Made by a program: the position numbers and the translations under genes
Source: Pseudomonas sp. S09G 359
Lineage (GTDB): Bacteria; Pseudomonadota; Gammaproteobacteria; Pseudomonadales; Pseudomonadaceae
Direction of reading: 5' to 3'
Length of the DNA: 64,000 nt
Assembly: GCF_002843605.1 (NCBI RefSeq)
Contig: NZ_CP025263.1
Location: forward strand, 6,437,501 to 6,501,500
The notes under the pieces: generated by a model
Databases searched by the model: none
Told to the model about the DNA's origin: nothing
What the model saw: the letters and a program-made list of their open reading frames with translations, nothing else
In this document: positions 35,661 to 44,874 of the stretch, one piece after another
Numbering within the stretch: position 1 is the first letter of the stretch
How the letters are laid out: each line of letters opens with the position of its first letter

Positions 35661-36979
35661 CGGGCCGCCGCCATCAGCGCTTCAATGTCGGCGACAGCCT
35701 TGGGCACGCCGCCGGTCAGAATTTCACAGCCTTGCTTGGTCACTACCACGTCGTCCTCGATGCGCACGCCAATGCCACGCCATTTCTTCGCCACGCTCTG
35801 GTTGTCCGGCGAAATGTAGATCCCCGGCTCCACGGTCAACGCCATGCCGACTTCCAGCACACGCCACTCGCCGCCCACCTTGTACTCGCCCACGTCGTGC
35901 ACATCCATGCCCAGCCAGTGGCCGGCGCGGTGCATGTAGAACGGCTTGTAGGCTTCGCTGGCGATCAGCTCGCCGACATCGCCCTGCAGCAGCCCCAGCT
36001 TGACCAGCCCGGCGGTGATGACCTGCACCGTCGCCTCATGGGCCTGGTTCCAATGTTTGTTCGGCGCGATCTCGGCAAAGGCGGCTTCCTGGGAGGCCAG
36101 CACAATCTCGTAGATCGCCTTCTGTTCCGGCGAAAACTTGCCGTTGACCGGCCAGGTGCGGGTGATGTCGCTGGCGTAGCAGTCGATCTCGCACCCGGCG
36201 TCGATCAGCACCAGGTCGCCGTCCTTGAGCACCGCGTCATTCTGCTGGTAATGCAGGATGCAGCTGTTGCGCCCGGCGGCGACGATGGAGCCATAGGCCG
36301 GCATCTTGGCGCCGCCCTTGCGAAATTCGTAATCCAGCTCGGCTTCCAGGCTGAACTCATGCAAACCGGCGCGGCTGGCTTGCATGGCCTTCACGTGGGC
36401 CGCGCAGGAAATTCGCGCAGCCTCGCGCATCACCTTCACTTCTGCCGCCGATTTATACAGGCGCATGTCGTGAAGCAGATGATCCAAGGCAACAAATTCG
36501 TTCGGCGGCTGGGCGCCGAGGTGCGCTTTAGAGCGGATCACGTTGATCCACTCCATCACATGCCGGTCGAATTCGGCGTTGCTGCCCATGGCCGAATACA
36601 CCCGGTCGCGGCCTTCGATCAGGCCGGGCAGGATGTCGTCGATGTCGGTGATGGGGAACGCGTCGTCGGCACCAAAGTCACGAATCGCGCCTTCGGTGCC
36701 GGCGCGCAGGCCGTCCCACAGTTCGCGTTCGGCGTTGCGTTCGCGACAGAACAGCACGTACTCACCATGCAGGCGACCGGGCATCAGCACGATCACCGCT
36801 TCCGGTTCGGGGAAGCCGCTGAGGTACTGGAAGTCGCTGTCCTGGCGGTAGACGTGTTCCACATCGCGGTTGCGGATAGCCACGGCAGCGGCCGGCAGGA
36901 TCGCGATGCTGTTGGGTTCCATCTGCGCCATGAGCGCCTTGCGGCGCCGGGTGTATTCCGCTTTGGGGATATGGATCAT
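35657..36979 (-). CDS. pepP: Xaa-Pro aminopeptidase PepP
   Basis: This M24B metallopeptidase releases N-terminal residues before proline. The 440-residue protein starts MIHIPKAEYTRRRKALMAQM, with AGGAAG upstream. Two dinuclear-metal ligand groups are visible: LVLIDAGCEIDCYASDITRTWPVNGKFS (two Asp) and MHRAGHWLGMDVHDVG (His), followed by LTVEPGIYI (Glu) and GVRIEDDVVVT (Glu). The open frame continues further upstream through ygfB in another frame, but that part is not PepP-like. It follows ygfB by about 20 bases. Confidence 0.94.
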   Translation of the reverse strand: MIHIPKAEYTRRRKALMAQMEPNSIAILPAAAVAIRNRDVEHVYRQDSDFQYLSGFPEPEAVIVLMPGRLHGEYVLFCRERNAERELWDGLRAGTEGAIRDFGADDAFPITDIDDILPGLIEGRDRVYSAMGSNAEFDRHVMEWINVIRSKAHLGAQPPNEFVALDHLLHDMRLYKSAAEVKVMREAARISCAAHVKAMQASRAGLHEFSLEAELDYEFRKGGAKMPAYGSIVAAGRNSCILHYQQNDAVLKDGDLVLIDAGCEIDCYASDITRTWPVNGKFSPEQKAIYEIVLASQEAAFAEIAPNKHWNQAHEATVQVITAGLVKLGLLQGDVGELIASEAYKPFYMHRAGHWLGMDVHDVGEYKVGGEWRVLEVGMALTVEPGIYISPDNQSVAKKWRGIGVRIEDDVVVTKQGCEILTGGVPKAVADIEALMAAAR

Positions 36980-36999
36980 GGGCAGATGGGCTTCCTTTC

Positions 37000-37557
37000 T
37001 TAGTGCAGCGACGGCTTTGGCGCAGCGGGTTCGGCGGACTTCTTGGTCTCGGTGAACAGCAGCAGCGGCGCAACGCGCAGGTATTCCATGACTTCCATGT
37101 AGTCGCCTTCGCCGTCCTCGGACTCTTCCAGGGCGTCTTGCACCTGGGAGATGGCTGCCAGGTCCTGCAGCACTTCCTTGGCATCGGTGCTCAATTCCAG
37201 GCCGCTGGCGTTCACGCCGAAACCATGGAGAAAGCCCTGGCACCATTGGCCCAGTGCAGCAGCGCGTTCGGCGAGCGGTGCGTCATCGGTCGGCAGCAGC
37301 AGGACCACGGTGACATCATCACCGGTCAGCTCGCCCTTGACCATTTCCTGCAGGCCGATCAGCGCATTGCGCACGTTGTCTTCTGGCTCTTTCTCCAACA
37401 ACTCGGCCACATCGGCCAGCCAGTTGTCGGCATCAAAGCCTACGCCAGTGCAGCTGCGGCCCAGCAACACGCCGTGCAGTTCGGCAGGCGAGCAAGGGTG
37501 GCCGCTGGTGCTCAGCAGTTTGGAAAAAGCGTCGTACGGGGAGTTCTGAATGGGCAT
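37000..37557 (-). CDS. ygfB: YgfB/YecA family (UPF0149) protein
   Basis: This cytosolic protein of 185 residues is all-helical and acidic. The family motif [14 protein letters not shown] is near residues 23-36 and [19 protein letters not shown] near 101-119. In P. aeruginosa, YgfB influences beta-lactam resistance through the ampDh3 system; whether that holds here is unknown. It lies upstream of pepP and probably shares its promoter, located in the gap to the divergent ZapB-like gene. Confidence 0.9.
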   Translation of the reverse strand: MPIQNSPYDAFSKLLSTSGHPCSPAELHGVLLGRSCTGVGFDADNWLADVAELLEKEPEDNVRNALIGLQEMVKGELTGDDVTVVLLLPTDDAPLAERAAALGQWCQGFLHGFGVNASGLELSTDAKEVLQDLAAISQVQDALEESEDGEGDYMEVMEYLRVAPLLLFTETKKSAEPAAPKPSLH

Positions 37558-37695
37558 GGTGAGCTAGGCGCCAGACGGCGCAATGTCTAGAATGGAGCGC
37601 TGTATCCTAGCACCGGCAGACGTACCAAGACTATCAAGGGCGTCAGATCGTTTATCCTGCAGTTGCCATTCATCAGACAAATCCAGTGGAACCCA

Positions 37696-37905
37696 ATGGA
37701 AGACACCGACCTGCAAGCGCTGATGGCCAGACTCGAATTGCTAATTACCCGGGTCGAGCAACTTAAGAGTCAAAATGGACTCCTACTAGCTCAGGAAAAA
37801 ACCTGGCGCGAGGAACGCGCTCACCTCATTGAAAAAAACGAAATCGCCCGGCGTAAGGTCGAATCGATGATTTCGCGCCTGAAGGCCCTGGAGCAAGACT
37901 CATGA
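37696..37905 (+). CDS. ZapB-like small coiled-coil protein (TIGR02449 family)
   Basis: This 69-residue protein starts MEDTDLQALMARLELLITRVEQLKSQN and is one continuous amphipathic coiled coil with heptad-spaced leucines. It overlaps the start of zapA (ATGA), so it is presumably a cell-division accessory protein that pairs with ZapA in the way ZapB does. I start at 37696 because the coiled coil begins there; an upstream in-frame Met adds 11 residues. Confidence 0.82.
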   Translation: MEDTDLQALMARLELLITRVEQLKSQNGLLLAQEKTWREERAHLIEKNEIARRKVESMISRLKALEQDS

Positions 37906-38219
37906 GTTCAAGCAATAGCGTCACCGTGCAGATCCTCGACAAAGAGTATTCGATCATCTGCCCCCAGGAAGAGCGTAACAACCTGGTGAGCGCCGCCCGT
38001 TACCTGGATGGCAAGATGCGTGAAATCCGCAGCAGCGGCAAAGTCATCGGCGCCGACCGCATCGCCGTGATGGCCGCGTTGAATATCACCCACGATCTGC
38101 TGCATAAGCAGGAACGCCCTGACGTGCAGGCCAGCGGCTCGACCCGCGAGCAGGTGCGTGACCTGCTGGAACGCGTGGATCTGGTGCTTTCCAGCGATTC
38201 AGACGCACCCAAGGGCTGA
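37902..38219 (+). CDS. zapA: Cell division protein ZapA
   Basis: This FtsZ-ring associated protein of 105 residues opens with a small globular domain (SVTVQILDKEYSIICPQEERNNLVSAARYLDGKMREIR). A helix follows (ADRIAVMAALNITHDLLHKQ), and a coiled-coil tail mediates tetramer formation. It is translationally coupled to the preceding coiled-coil gene and followed by 6S RNA, as in many gamma-proteobacteria. Confidence 0.93.
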   Translation: MSSSNSVTVQILDKEYSIICPQEERNNLVSAARYLDGKMREIRSSGKVIGADRIAVMAALNITHDLLHKQERPDVQASGSTREQVRDLLERVDLVLSSDSDAPKG

Positions 38220-38251
38220 TTGCCGCGTCTGTTTAAGGTATACTCGCCCCA

Positions 38252-38434
38252 CTCCCTGGCGTGTTTGCCAGTCGGCGATGTCCCTGAGCCGATTCGCACT
38301 ACCCTGGAAGTTGCACGTTGGGCTGGTGTGCATGTCCGCTAGACGGAAAGCCTTAAAGCCTACTGCATCTTCCACCTTGAACTTTCGGGTTCAAGGGCTA
38401 AGTCGACAGCGGCTCTGTCGGGGAGCCTGAATTC
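38252..38434 (+). ncRNA. ssrS: 6S RNA
   Basis: This is the regulator that binds sigma70-RNA polymerase in stationary phase. It is recognised by its position between zapA and the 5-formyl-THF cyclo-ligase gene and by conserved blocks: GTCCCTGAGCCGAT on the 5' side, GCCTTAAA in the middle, and CCTTGAAC...GGTTCAAGGG near the 3' side. The ends CTCCCTGG and GGGGAGCC can pair to close the long hairpin. TATACT at 38240-38245 is a likely -10. Both ends are estimated to within several bases. Confidence 0.9.
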
Positions 38435-38442
38435 CCAAACTC

Positions 38443-38471
38443 AATGCCAGTCTTCGGACTGGCATTGTTTT
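38443..38471 (+). terminator. Terminator-like hairpin after 6S RNA
   Basis: A perfect 10-bp stem AATGCCAGTC / GACTGGCATT with a TTCG tetraloop is followed by GTTTT. It precedes the next start codon by 15 bases and may partly terminate or help process the 6S transcript. Confidence 0.75.
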
Positions 38472-38485
38472 ATGAGCCGAAAACC

Positions 38486-39115
38486 ATGACCGAACCTGCG
38501 CCGCTTTCTCGTCCGCAACTTCGACGCATGTTGCGCAAGGCCCGCCGCGCCCTCACGCCGAGCGAGCAGCACAAGGCCGCCCAAGGCCTGTATCGGCAAC
38601 TGGCACAGCACCCGCTGTTTCGCCGGGCCAAACATATTTCTTTATATCTACCGACGGACGGTGAAATCGATCCGCGCCTGGTGCTGCGTGCGGCGCAGCG
38701 CCGGGGCAAGGCCACCTACCTGCCGGTGCTCAGCGCCTGGCCACGCACCAAGATGGTGTTCCAGCGCGTGCGGCCTGGGGAAAAGCTGCTGCCCAACCGC
38801 TTTCGCATCCTTGAGCCACGGGTGAATATCAGCCGGCAACGCAAAGTGTGGGCGCTGGACCTGGTGTTGCTGCCATTGGTGGGGTTCGATGATGCAGGTG
38901 GGCGCCTGGGCATGGGCGGTGGGTTCTATGACCGCAGCCTCGCCTACCTGGCCCGTCGCCAAAGCTGGCGCAAGCCGACGCTGCTGGGGCTGGCCCATGA
39001 ATGTCAAAAAGTACAACGGCTGGTGCAGGCGAGCTGGGATGTGCCGTTGGCGGGCACCGTCACCGATAAGAGCTGGTATATCGCAGAAACGCCGCTGGAA
39101 TCAGCGGCGCCTTGA
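38486..39115 (+). CDS. 5-formyltetrahydrofolate cyclo-ligase
   Basis: This 209-residue enzyme converts 5-formyl-THF to 5,10-methenyl-THF with ATP. It has the basic N-terminus RPQLRRMLRKARRALTP, the YLPTDGEIDPRLV loop and the nucleotide-binding LLPLVGFDDAGGRLGMGGGFYDRSLAYL. The start MTEPAPLSRP at 38486 is preferred over an in-frame codon inside the 6S-linked terminator. Its position next to 6S RNA is the classical ygfA context. Confidence 0.93.
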   Translation: MTEPAPLSRPQLRRMLRKARRALTPSEQHKAAQGLYRQLAQHPLFRRAKHISLYLPTDGEIDPRLVLRAAQRRGKATYLPVLSAWPRTKMVFQRVRPGEKLLPNRFRILEPRVNISRQRKVWALDLVLLPLVGFDDAGGRLGMGGGFYDRSLAYLARRQSWRKPTLLGLAHECQKVQRLVQASWDVPLAGTVTDKSWYIAETPLESAAP

Positions 39116-39122
39116 AGAAGGG

Positions 39123-39272
39123 TTAACGCTTGAACGGTTGCGGCTGCTGTTGGGTCAATTCAACAGGGGCTTCGGTCTTGTTCGACCACAAGCTTTGCGC
39201 ATACCCGGTGGTCACGACGCCCAGACCAAACAAAATCACCAAAATCCATAGTAAATCCGGTTTACGTTGCAT
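39123..39272 (-). CDS. Small single-pass membrane protein, 49 residues
   Basis: This short gene encodes a protein starting MQRKPDLLWILVILFGLGVV, followed by TTGYAQSLWSNKTEAPVEL and a Gln/Pro-rich tail ending KR. It has one hydrophobic segment (residues about 7-22) behind a basic N-terminus, so it is probably an inner-membrane protein with its tail outside. A GGGG-rich ribosome-site-like stretch lies before the start. Its stop lies just after the convergent cyclo-ligase gene. The function is unknown; I recall similar short reading frames in other pseudomonads but could not check. Confidence 0.7.
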   Translation of the reverse strand: MQRKPDLLWILVILFGLGVVTTGYAQSLWSNKTEAPVELTQQQPQPFKR

Positions 39273-39467
39273 CGATTGCCCCCCTTCAGGCACCTCGTAC
39301 ACGATGACAACAACGTTCCAAAGTAGTCCGTTGCAGCTGCGTCAAGCTTTAAAAGCCGGCATTCTGCGGTAACGTGAACCAACACGCAAACCTTGACGCC
39401 AACCGACTGTCGGTTTGTCATAAAATTGCCCGACAACTTGCCCAATGCCTTTTTCAGGAGCCCAACA

Positions 39468-39917
39468 ATGGCCTACTGGCTGATGAAATCCGAGCCCGAC
39501 GAACTCTCCATCAAGGGCCTGGAAAAGCTGGGCGAAGCGCGCTGGGACGGGGTGCGCAACTATCAGGCGCGAAACTTCCTACGCGCCATGGCAGTGGGTG
39601 ACCAGTTCTTCTTCTACCACTCCAGTTGCCCGGAGCCTGGGATTGCCGGCATCGGAAAAATCGTAGAAGCGGCTTACCCGGATCCTACAGCGCTGGAGCC
39701 GGACAGCCACTACTTCGATGCCAAGGCCACCACGGAAAAAAACCCCTGGAGTGCAATCAATGTGGCCCATGTGCAAACCTTCCCCAAGGTATTGGGCCTC
39801 GGCTACCTCAAGCAACAGACCGCACTCGCCGAACTGCCCCTGGTGCAAAAAGGCAGCCGCCTCTCGGTGATGCCGGTTACCGCTGAGCAATGGGCGGCGG
39901 TACTTGCACTGCGCTGA
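39468..39917 (+). CDS. EVE domain-containing protein
   Basis: This 149-residue cytosolic protein consists of a single EVE (PUA-like) domain. It starts MAYWLMKSEPDELSIKGLEKLGEARWDGVRNYQARNFLR and contains GDQFFFYHSSCPEPGIAGIGKIVEAAYPD. EVE domains bind modified bases in DNA or RNA; stand-alone forms such as this are conserved and of unknown target. AGGAG lies eight bases upstream of the start. It is read as a monocistronic gene. Confidence 0.92.
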   Translation: MAYWLMKSEPDELSIKGLEKLGEARWDGVRNYQARNFLRAMAVGDQFFFYHSSCPEPGIAGIGKIVEAAYPDPTALEPDSHYFDAKATTEKNPWSAINVAHVQTFPKVLGLGYLKQQTALAELPLVQKGSRLSVMPVTAEQWAAVLALR

Positions 39918-40057
39918 ATGGCAGAACCCTGCGGTCACGCTCCCGGCGCATGCATCTGCACGGGAACCGCGTTAGGCTTGCGCTTCATTTGACCGGTATC
40001 AAGGCCCCCCGGGGCAACACCGCTCAAACTAGGATGCTAACGCCGCAGGATGCACCC

Positions 40058-41023
40058 ATGTCGACGAATCACCATCAATCGCGTTTTTTCGCTATCGCAC
40101 TGCTTGCCCTGTTGCTGGGCGCGGGTGGCTTCGGTTACTGGAAATCCACCCAGGACCGCCTGCCCGAAGGCTTGAGCATGGGCAACGGCCGGCTGGAATC
40201 CACCGAAGTGCAGATCGCCGCCAAGATCCCGGGGCGCCTGGCCGAAGTGCGCGTGGACGAAGGCGACAAGGTGCTCAAGGGCCAACTGCTGGCGCGCATG
40301 GACACCCGCACCCTCGAGGCCCAGCGCGCCCAGGCTGAAGCCGAGGTGCTGCGCGCCAAGGAAAACTTCGCCGCCGCCGAGGCCAATGTGCAGTTGCGCC
40401 AGAGCGAGCAGTTGCTCGCCAACCAGGAACTCAAGCGTACCCAGGAACTGTACAAGCGCGGCTTCGCCAGCAGCCAGTTGATCGACCAGCAGCAGGCGCG
40501 TCAGAACACCGGCAACGCCGCCGTGATCGCCGCGCAAGCCCAGGTCAACTCGGTGAAAGCCGCCATCGGCGCTGCCCAGGCCCAGGTGGCGCAACTCACC
40601 AGCGAAATCGACGACAGCAGCCTGCGTGCGCCCATCGACGGGATTATCCAACTGCGCCTGGCCGAGCCGGGTGAAGTGCTGGGCGCCGGCGGGCGCGTGT
40701 TATTGCTGATCGACCCCGAGGATCAGTACATGAACCTCTACCTGCCGGCTTCCGTCACCGGGCGCCTGACCGTCGGCAGCGAAGCGCGGGTATTGCTCGA
40801 CGCCCTGCCCGACCAGCCGCTGCCGGCCAGGATCAGCTTTGTCGCGGCCAAATCCCAGTTCACCCCCAAGGAAGTCGAAACCCGCGACGAGCGCCAGAAA
40901 CTGGTGTTTCGCGTCAAACTGCGCCTCACCCACCCTAGCGCCGTGCCGCAGGCCAAGCCGGGCATGCCCGGCGCCGGCTATGTGCGCACAGCGGATATCG
41001 ACTGGCCGGCCAACCTGCAATGA
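40058..41023 (+). CDS. HlyD/EmrA-family membrane fusion protein
   Basis: This periplasmic adaptor of an ABC exporter has 321 residues. It has one N-terminal membrane anchor (FFAIALLALLLGAGGFGYW, residues about 9-27), split lipoyl/barrel-sandwich segments (IAAKIPGRLAEVRVDEGDKVLKGQLLARMD and SSLRAPIDGIIQLRLAEPGEVLGAGG) and a long helical hairpin between them. The stop overlaps the start of the ATPase-permease gene (ATGA). It corresponds to YhiI in E. coli. The start at 40058 has AGGA upstream; the frame is open further back. Confidence 0.9.
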   Translation: MSTNHHQSRFFAIALLALLLGAGGFGYWKSTQDRLPEGLSMGNGRLESTEVQIAAKIPGRLAEVRVDEGDKVLKGQLLARMDTRTLEAQRAQAEAEVLRAKENFAAAEANVQLRQSEQLLANQELKRTQELYKRGFASSQLIDQQQARQNTGNAAVIAAQAQVNSVKAAIGAAQAQVAQLTSEIDDSSLRAPIDGIIQLRLAEPGEVLGAGGRVLLLIDPEDQYMNLYLPASVTGRLTVGSEARVLLDALPDQPLPARISFVAAKSQFTPKEVETRDERQKLVFRVKLRLTHPSAVPQAKPGMPGAGYVRTADIDWPANLQ

Positions 41024-43737
41024 CCGGCCTGGCGCTGCACGCCACGGGCATCCACCACCGCTACGGTAAGCAACAGGCATTGGTCGATATCGCCTTCAGC
41101 CTGCCCGCCGGCACCCGTTGTGGGCTGATTGGCCCAGACGGCGCGGGCAAGTCGAGCCTGCTGGGGCTGATTGCCGGGGTGAAAAAGCTGCAGGACGGCC
41201 AGCTCGAGGTGCTCGGTGGTTCCATCGCCGATCGCCGCCATCGCAACAGCCTCTACCCGCGTATTGCCTTTATGCCCCAGGGCCTGGGCGGTAACCTCTA
41301 CCCCGAGCTGTCGATCAGCGAAAATATCCGCTTCTTTGCGACGCTGTTCGGCCTGTCGAAGGCCGATTGCGACCAGCGCATGCATAACCTGCTGCTGGCC
41401 ACCGACCTCGCCCGCTTCGCCGAGCGTCCGGCCGGCAAGCTCTCCGGCGGCATGAAGCAGAAACTCGGCCTGTGCTGCGCGCTGATCCATGACCCGGACC
41501 TGCTGATCCTCGACGAACCCACCACCGGCGTCGACCCGCTGTCACGTCGGCGCTTCTGGGAACTGGTCGAAACCGTACGCAGCGAGCGCCCGCAACTGAC
41601 ACTGCTGGTAGCCACGGCCTACATGGAAGAAGCCGAGCAATTCGAACATTGCCTGATGCTCGACCGTGGCAAATTGATCGCCGATGGCCTGAGCCGTGAA
41701 CTGGCGGCGGCCACGCTCAGCGGCAAGCTGGATGAGGCCTTCACCCACTTCCAGGGTGACAGCACCCACAACAATCAGCCGCTGGTGATCCCGCCCCGGG
41801 CAAACGCCACCACCGACATCGCCATCGAGGCCCACGACCTAACGCTGCGCTTCGGCGATTTCACGGCAGTGAACAAGGTCAGCTTTGCCATCGGCCGCGG
41901 CGAGATCTTTGGTTTCCTCGGCTCCAACGGCTGCGGCAAGACCACCACCATGAAGGTCCTCACCGGGCTGATGCCCGCCACCGAAGGCAGCGCCACGCTG
42001 CTGGGCAACCCGGTAAACGCCAAGGACCTGGCCACCCGTAAGCGCGTGGGTTTCATGTCGCAAAGTTTCTCGCTGTATGGCGAGCTGAGCGTGCGCCAGA
42101 ACCTGGTGCTGCACGCGCAACTGTTCGATTTGCCAAAGGCCGACAGCGGCCCGCGCATCGATGAACTGATCCAGCGTTTCGACCTCGGCGAGGTCGCCGC
42201 ACAACCGTCCGGCGAACTGCCCCTCGGCCTGCGCCAGCGCTTGTCGTTGGCAGTGGCGGTGCTGCATCGCCCGGAAGTGCTGATCCTCGATGAGCCGACC
42301 TCGGGCGTCGACCCGGCCGCGCGGGATGATTTCTGGCGGCTGCTGGTGGAGTTGTCCCGCGAGCAAGGGGTGACGATCTTCCTCTCCACCCACTTCATGA
42401 ACGAAGCCCAGCGCTGCGACCGTATCTCCCTGATGCACGCGGGCAAGGTGCTGGCCTGCGATACGCCGGATGCGCTGCAACAGCAGTTCCACGGCGATAC
42501 CTTGGAGGCGGCCTTCGTCACCTGCCTGGAGCAGGCCCAAGGCGCACCCGAACCGGCCAGCCCCGCCAAGACCGTCAGCGAAACAGGCGCGCCACCTGTC
42601 AGCAAACGCGGCTTCAGCCTGTCGCGCCTGTTGGCCGTGGCCAGCCGCGAGGGCAAGGAACTGCTGCGCGACAAGGTGCGCATGGCCTTCGCCCTGCTGG
42701 GTGCGATGTTCATGATGGTGATCTTCGGCTACGGCATTTCCCTGGACGTGGAAAACCTCGCGTTCGCCGTCTACGACCAGGACCAGACCCCACAAAGCCG
42801 CGCCTACCTGGAAGCGTTTCGCAGCTCGCGCTATTTCGCCGAGCAAGCGCCGATCCAGGACGCCAGCGAACTGCACCGGCGCCTGCAACGTTCGGAAATC
42901 AAATTGGCCCTGGAAATACCGCCGGGATTTGGCCGCGACCTCTACGCCGGCCGCCAACCCAGCGTGGCCGCCTGGCTCGACGGCGGCATGCCGTTTCGCG
43001 CGGAAACCAGCCGTAACTATGTAGAGGCGGTGCACCAGGGCAACCTGCAACAACTGGCCGAACTGAGCAGCCTGCCGCGCAGCAGCCAGGCCGCCGTCAA
43101 GCTGGAAACCCGCTTTCGCTATAACCAGGACGTGGTCAGCGTGAATGCCATCGGCCCGGGGGTGATGGCACTGATCCTGGCGTTTATCCCGGCAATGCTG
43201 ACCGCCCTGGGCATCGTGCGCGAGAAAGAGCTGGGTTCGATCACCAACTTCTACGCCACGCCGCTGACCCGCCTGGAGTTCCTGCTGGGCAAACAGGCGC
43301 CGTACCTGGCGGTGAGCCTGGTCAACCTGGCGTTGCTGGTGGCAATGAACCGCTGGCTGTTCGGCGTGCCGTTCAAGGGCAGCGGCTTGACCCTGGCCGT
43401 CGGCGGCCTGCTGTACGTGCTGGCCACCACCAGCATGGGCCTGCTGATTTCCGCATTCACCCGCACCCAGATCGCCGCGATCCTCGGCACCATGATCATT
43501 ACCAGCCTGCCAACCATTCAGTTCTCCGGGCTGATCGTGCCGCGCTCGTCCCTGGAAGGCGCGGCGGCCCTGATGGGCATGCTGTTTCCGGCCGGGCACT
43601 TTCTGGACATTGCCGTGGGCACCTTCACCAAGGCCCTGGACCTGCGCCAGTTGTGGCCGCAGTGCCTGGCGTTGTGCGGATTTTTCGTCGGGTTCACCGG
43701 GCTCAGCCTGGTGATGCTCAAGAAGCAGGAGGCCTGA
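41020..43737 (+). CDS. ABC exporter, two ATPase domains fused to an ABC-2 permease (RbbA-like)
   Basis: This 905-residue polypeptide carries NBD1, NBD2 and an ABC-2 permease in order. NBD1 has Walker A GPDGAGKSS at 38-46, LSGGMKQ and LLILDEPTTGVDP. NBD2, from about residue 265, has GSNGCGKTT and VLILDEPTSGVDP, but its signature reads LPLGLRQ instead of LSGGQ. The membrane part (about 545-905) has a first helix near 555, a large extracytoplasmic loop and five helices after about 705. E. coli RbbA has the same layout. With the HlyD protein and the second permease it forms one exporter; the substrate is unknown. Confidence 0.9.
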   Translation: MTGLALHATGIHHRYGKQQALVDIAFSLPAGTRCGLIGPDGAGKSSLLGLIAGVKKLQDGQLEVLGGSIADRRHRNSLYPRIAFMPQGLGGNLYPELSISENIRFFATLFGLSKADCDQRMHNLLLATDLARFAERPAGKLSGGMKQKLGLCCALIHDPDLLILDEPTTGVDPLSRRRFWELVETVRSERPQLTLLVATAYMEEAEQFEHCLMLDRGKLIADGLSRELAAATLSGKLDEAFTHFQGDSTHNNQPLVIPPRANATTDIAIEAHDLTLRFGDFTAVNKVSFAIGRGEIFGFLGSNGCGKTTTMKVLTGLMPATEGSATLLGNPVNAKDLATRKRVGFMSQSFSLYGELSVRQNLVLHAQLFDLPKADSGPRIDELIQRFDLGEVAAQPSGELPLGLRQRLSLAVAVLHRPEVLILDEPTSGVDPAARDDFWRLLVELSREQGVTIFLSTHFMNEAQRCDRISLMHAGKVLACDTPDALQQQFHGDTLEAAFVTCLEQAQGAPEPASPAKTVSETGAPPVSKRGFSLSRLLAVASREGKELLRDKVRMAFALLGAMFMMVIFGYGISLDVENLAFAVYDQDQTPQSRAYLEAFRSSRYFAEQAPIQDASELHRRLQRSEIKLALEIPPGFGRDLYAGRQPSVAAWLDGGMPFRAETSRNYVEAVHQGNLQQLAELSSLPRSSQAAVKLETRFRYNQDVVSVNAIGPGVMALILAFIPAMLTALGIVREKELGSITNFYATPLTRLEFLLGKQAPYLAVSLVNLALLVAMNRWLFGVPFKGSGLTLAVGGLLYVLATTSMGLLISAFTRTQIAAILGTMIITSLPTIQFSGLIVPRSSLEGAAALMGMLFPAGHFLDIAVGTFTKALDLRQLWPQCLALCGFFVGFTGLSLVMLKKQEA

Positions 43738-44855
43738 TGCACAAGCTCGCTCACATCCTGCGCCTGGGCATCAAGGAACTCACCAGCCTGCGCCACGACA
43801 GCGTGTTGCTGCTGTTTCTGTTCTACGCCTTCACCGTGGCCATCTATATGCCCGCCGCCGGCTCGGTGATTGGGGTGCACAACGCCAGCGTGGCGTTTAT
43901 CGATGAAGACCACAGCGCGCTCTCGCGGCAAATGGCCGAGGCGCTGCAGCCACCCGAGTTCCAACCGCCGGCCCCGTTGGCCTACGACCAGTTGGACAAG
44001 GTCATGGACAACGGCACCTACACCTTCGTGGTCAACGTGCCGGCGAACTTCCAGGCAGACCTGCTGGCCGGGCGCCAACCTGGTGTGCAGGTGAATGTGG
44101 ACGCCACGGCGATGAGCCAGGCGTTCATGGGCGCGGGCTATATCGGGCGGATCTTCCAACGCGAATTACTCAACTACAGCGGGCAAGCCAACGCCGCCAG
44201 CCAGGCGCCGGCGCTGCTTACGACCCGGGCACTGTTCAACACCAACCTGGAAGGCGGCTGGTTCCTGGCGGTGATCCAGATCGTCAACAACATCACCATC
44301 CTCGCCATCGTGCTGACCGGCACCGCACTGCTGCGCGAACGCGAGCACGGCACCCTCGACCACCTGCTGGTACTACCGCTGACCGCGCTGGAGATCATGC
44401 TGGCAAAAATATGGAGCAACATGCTGGTGGTGGTGCTGTGTACCTGGCTGTCGCTGGAGGTGGTGGTCAAAGGGCTGCTCGGCGTGCCGTTGGCGGGCTC
44501 CTTGAGCCTGTTCCTGCTGGTGACGGCGCTGTACCTGTTTGCCAGCACGGCGCTGGGGATCTTCCTCGCCACCCTCGCCCGCTCCACGCCGCAGTTCGGT
44601 TTGCTGGCGATCCCGGTGATCATCCCGATGCTGTTGCTGTCGGGCGGCAGTACGCCGTTGGACAGCATGCCCGAGTGGTTGCAGTGGGTGATGCAGGTGT
44701 CGCCGTCGACGCACTTTGTGAGCTTGAGCGCGGCGATTTTGTTTCGGGATGCGGGGGTGAGCGTGGTGTGGCCGGATTTGCTGGCGCTGGCGGCGATTGG
44801 GTTGCTGTTTTTTGCAGTGGCGCTGGCCAGGTTCAGGAAAACCTTGGCTTCCTGA
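43737..44855 (+). CDS. ABC-2 type permease (YhhJ-like)
   Basis: This second permease subunit (372 residues) has an N-terminal helix (SVLLLFLFYAFTVAIYMPAAG), a long periplasmic domain and five C-terminal helices. The conserved LREREHGTLDHLLVLPLTALEIMLAKIW motif spans about 199-226 and contacts the ATPase. The start overlaps the previous stop (TGATG). It completes the yhiI-rbbA-yhhJ-like three-gene exporter, which ends at a REP doublet. Confidence 0.92.
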   Translation: MHKLAHILRLGIKELTSLRHDSVLLLFLFYAFTVAIYMPAAGSVIGVHNASVAFIDEDHSALSRQMAEALQPPEFQPPAPLAYDQLDKVMDNGTYTFVVNVPANFQADLLAGRQPGVQVNVDATAMSQAFMGAGYIGRIFQRELLNYSGQANAASQAPALLTTRALFNTNLEGGWFLAVIQIVNNITILAIVLTGTALLREREHGTLDHLLVLPLTALEIMLAKIWSNMLVVVLCTWLSLEVVVKGLLGVPLAGSLSLFLLVTALYLFASTALGIFLATLARSTPQFGLLAIPVIIPMLLLSGGSTPLDSMPEWLQWVMQVSPSTHFVSLSAAILFRDAGVSVVWPDLLALAAIGLLFFAVALARFRKTLAS

Positions 44856-44874
44856 CTGGGAGGACCGGGCTTGT

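Noticed and set aside
41839..43599. 586-codon minus-strand frame opposite the RbbA-like gene
   Set aside because: Antisense shadow caused by high GC; its translation is low-complexity Gln/His/Arg and the sense gene has clear ABC motifs.
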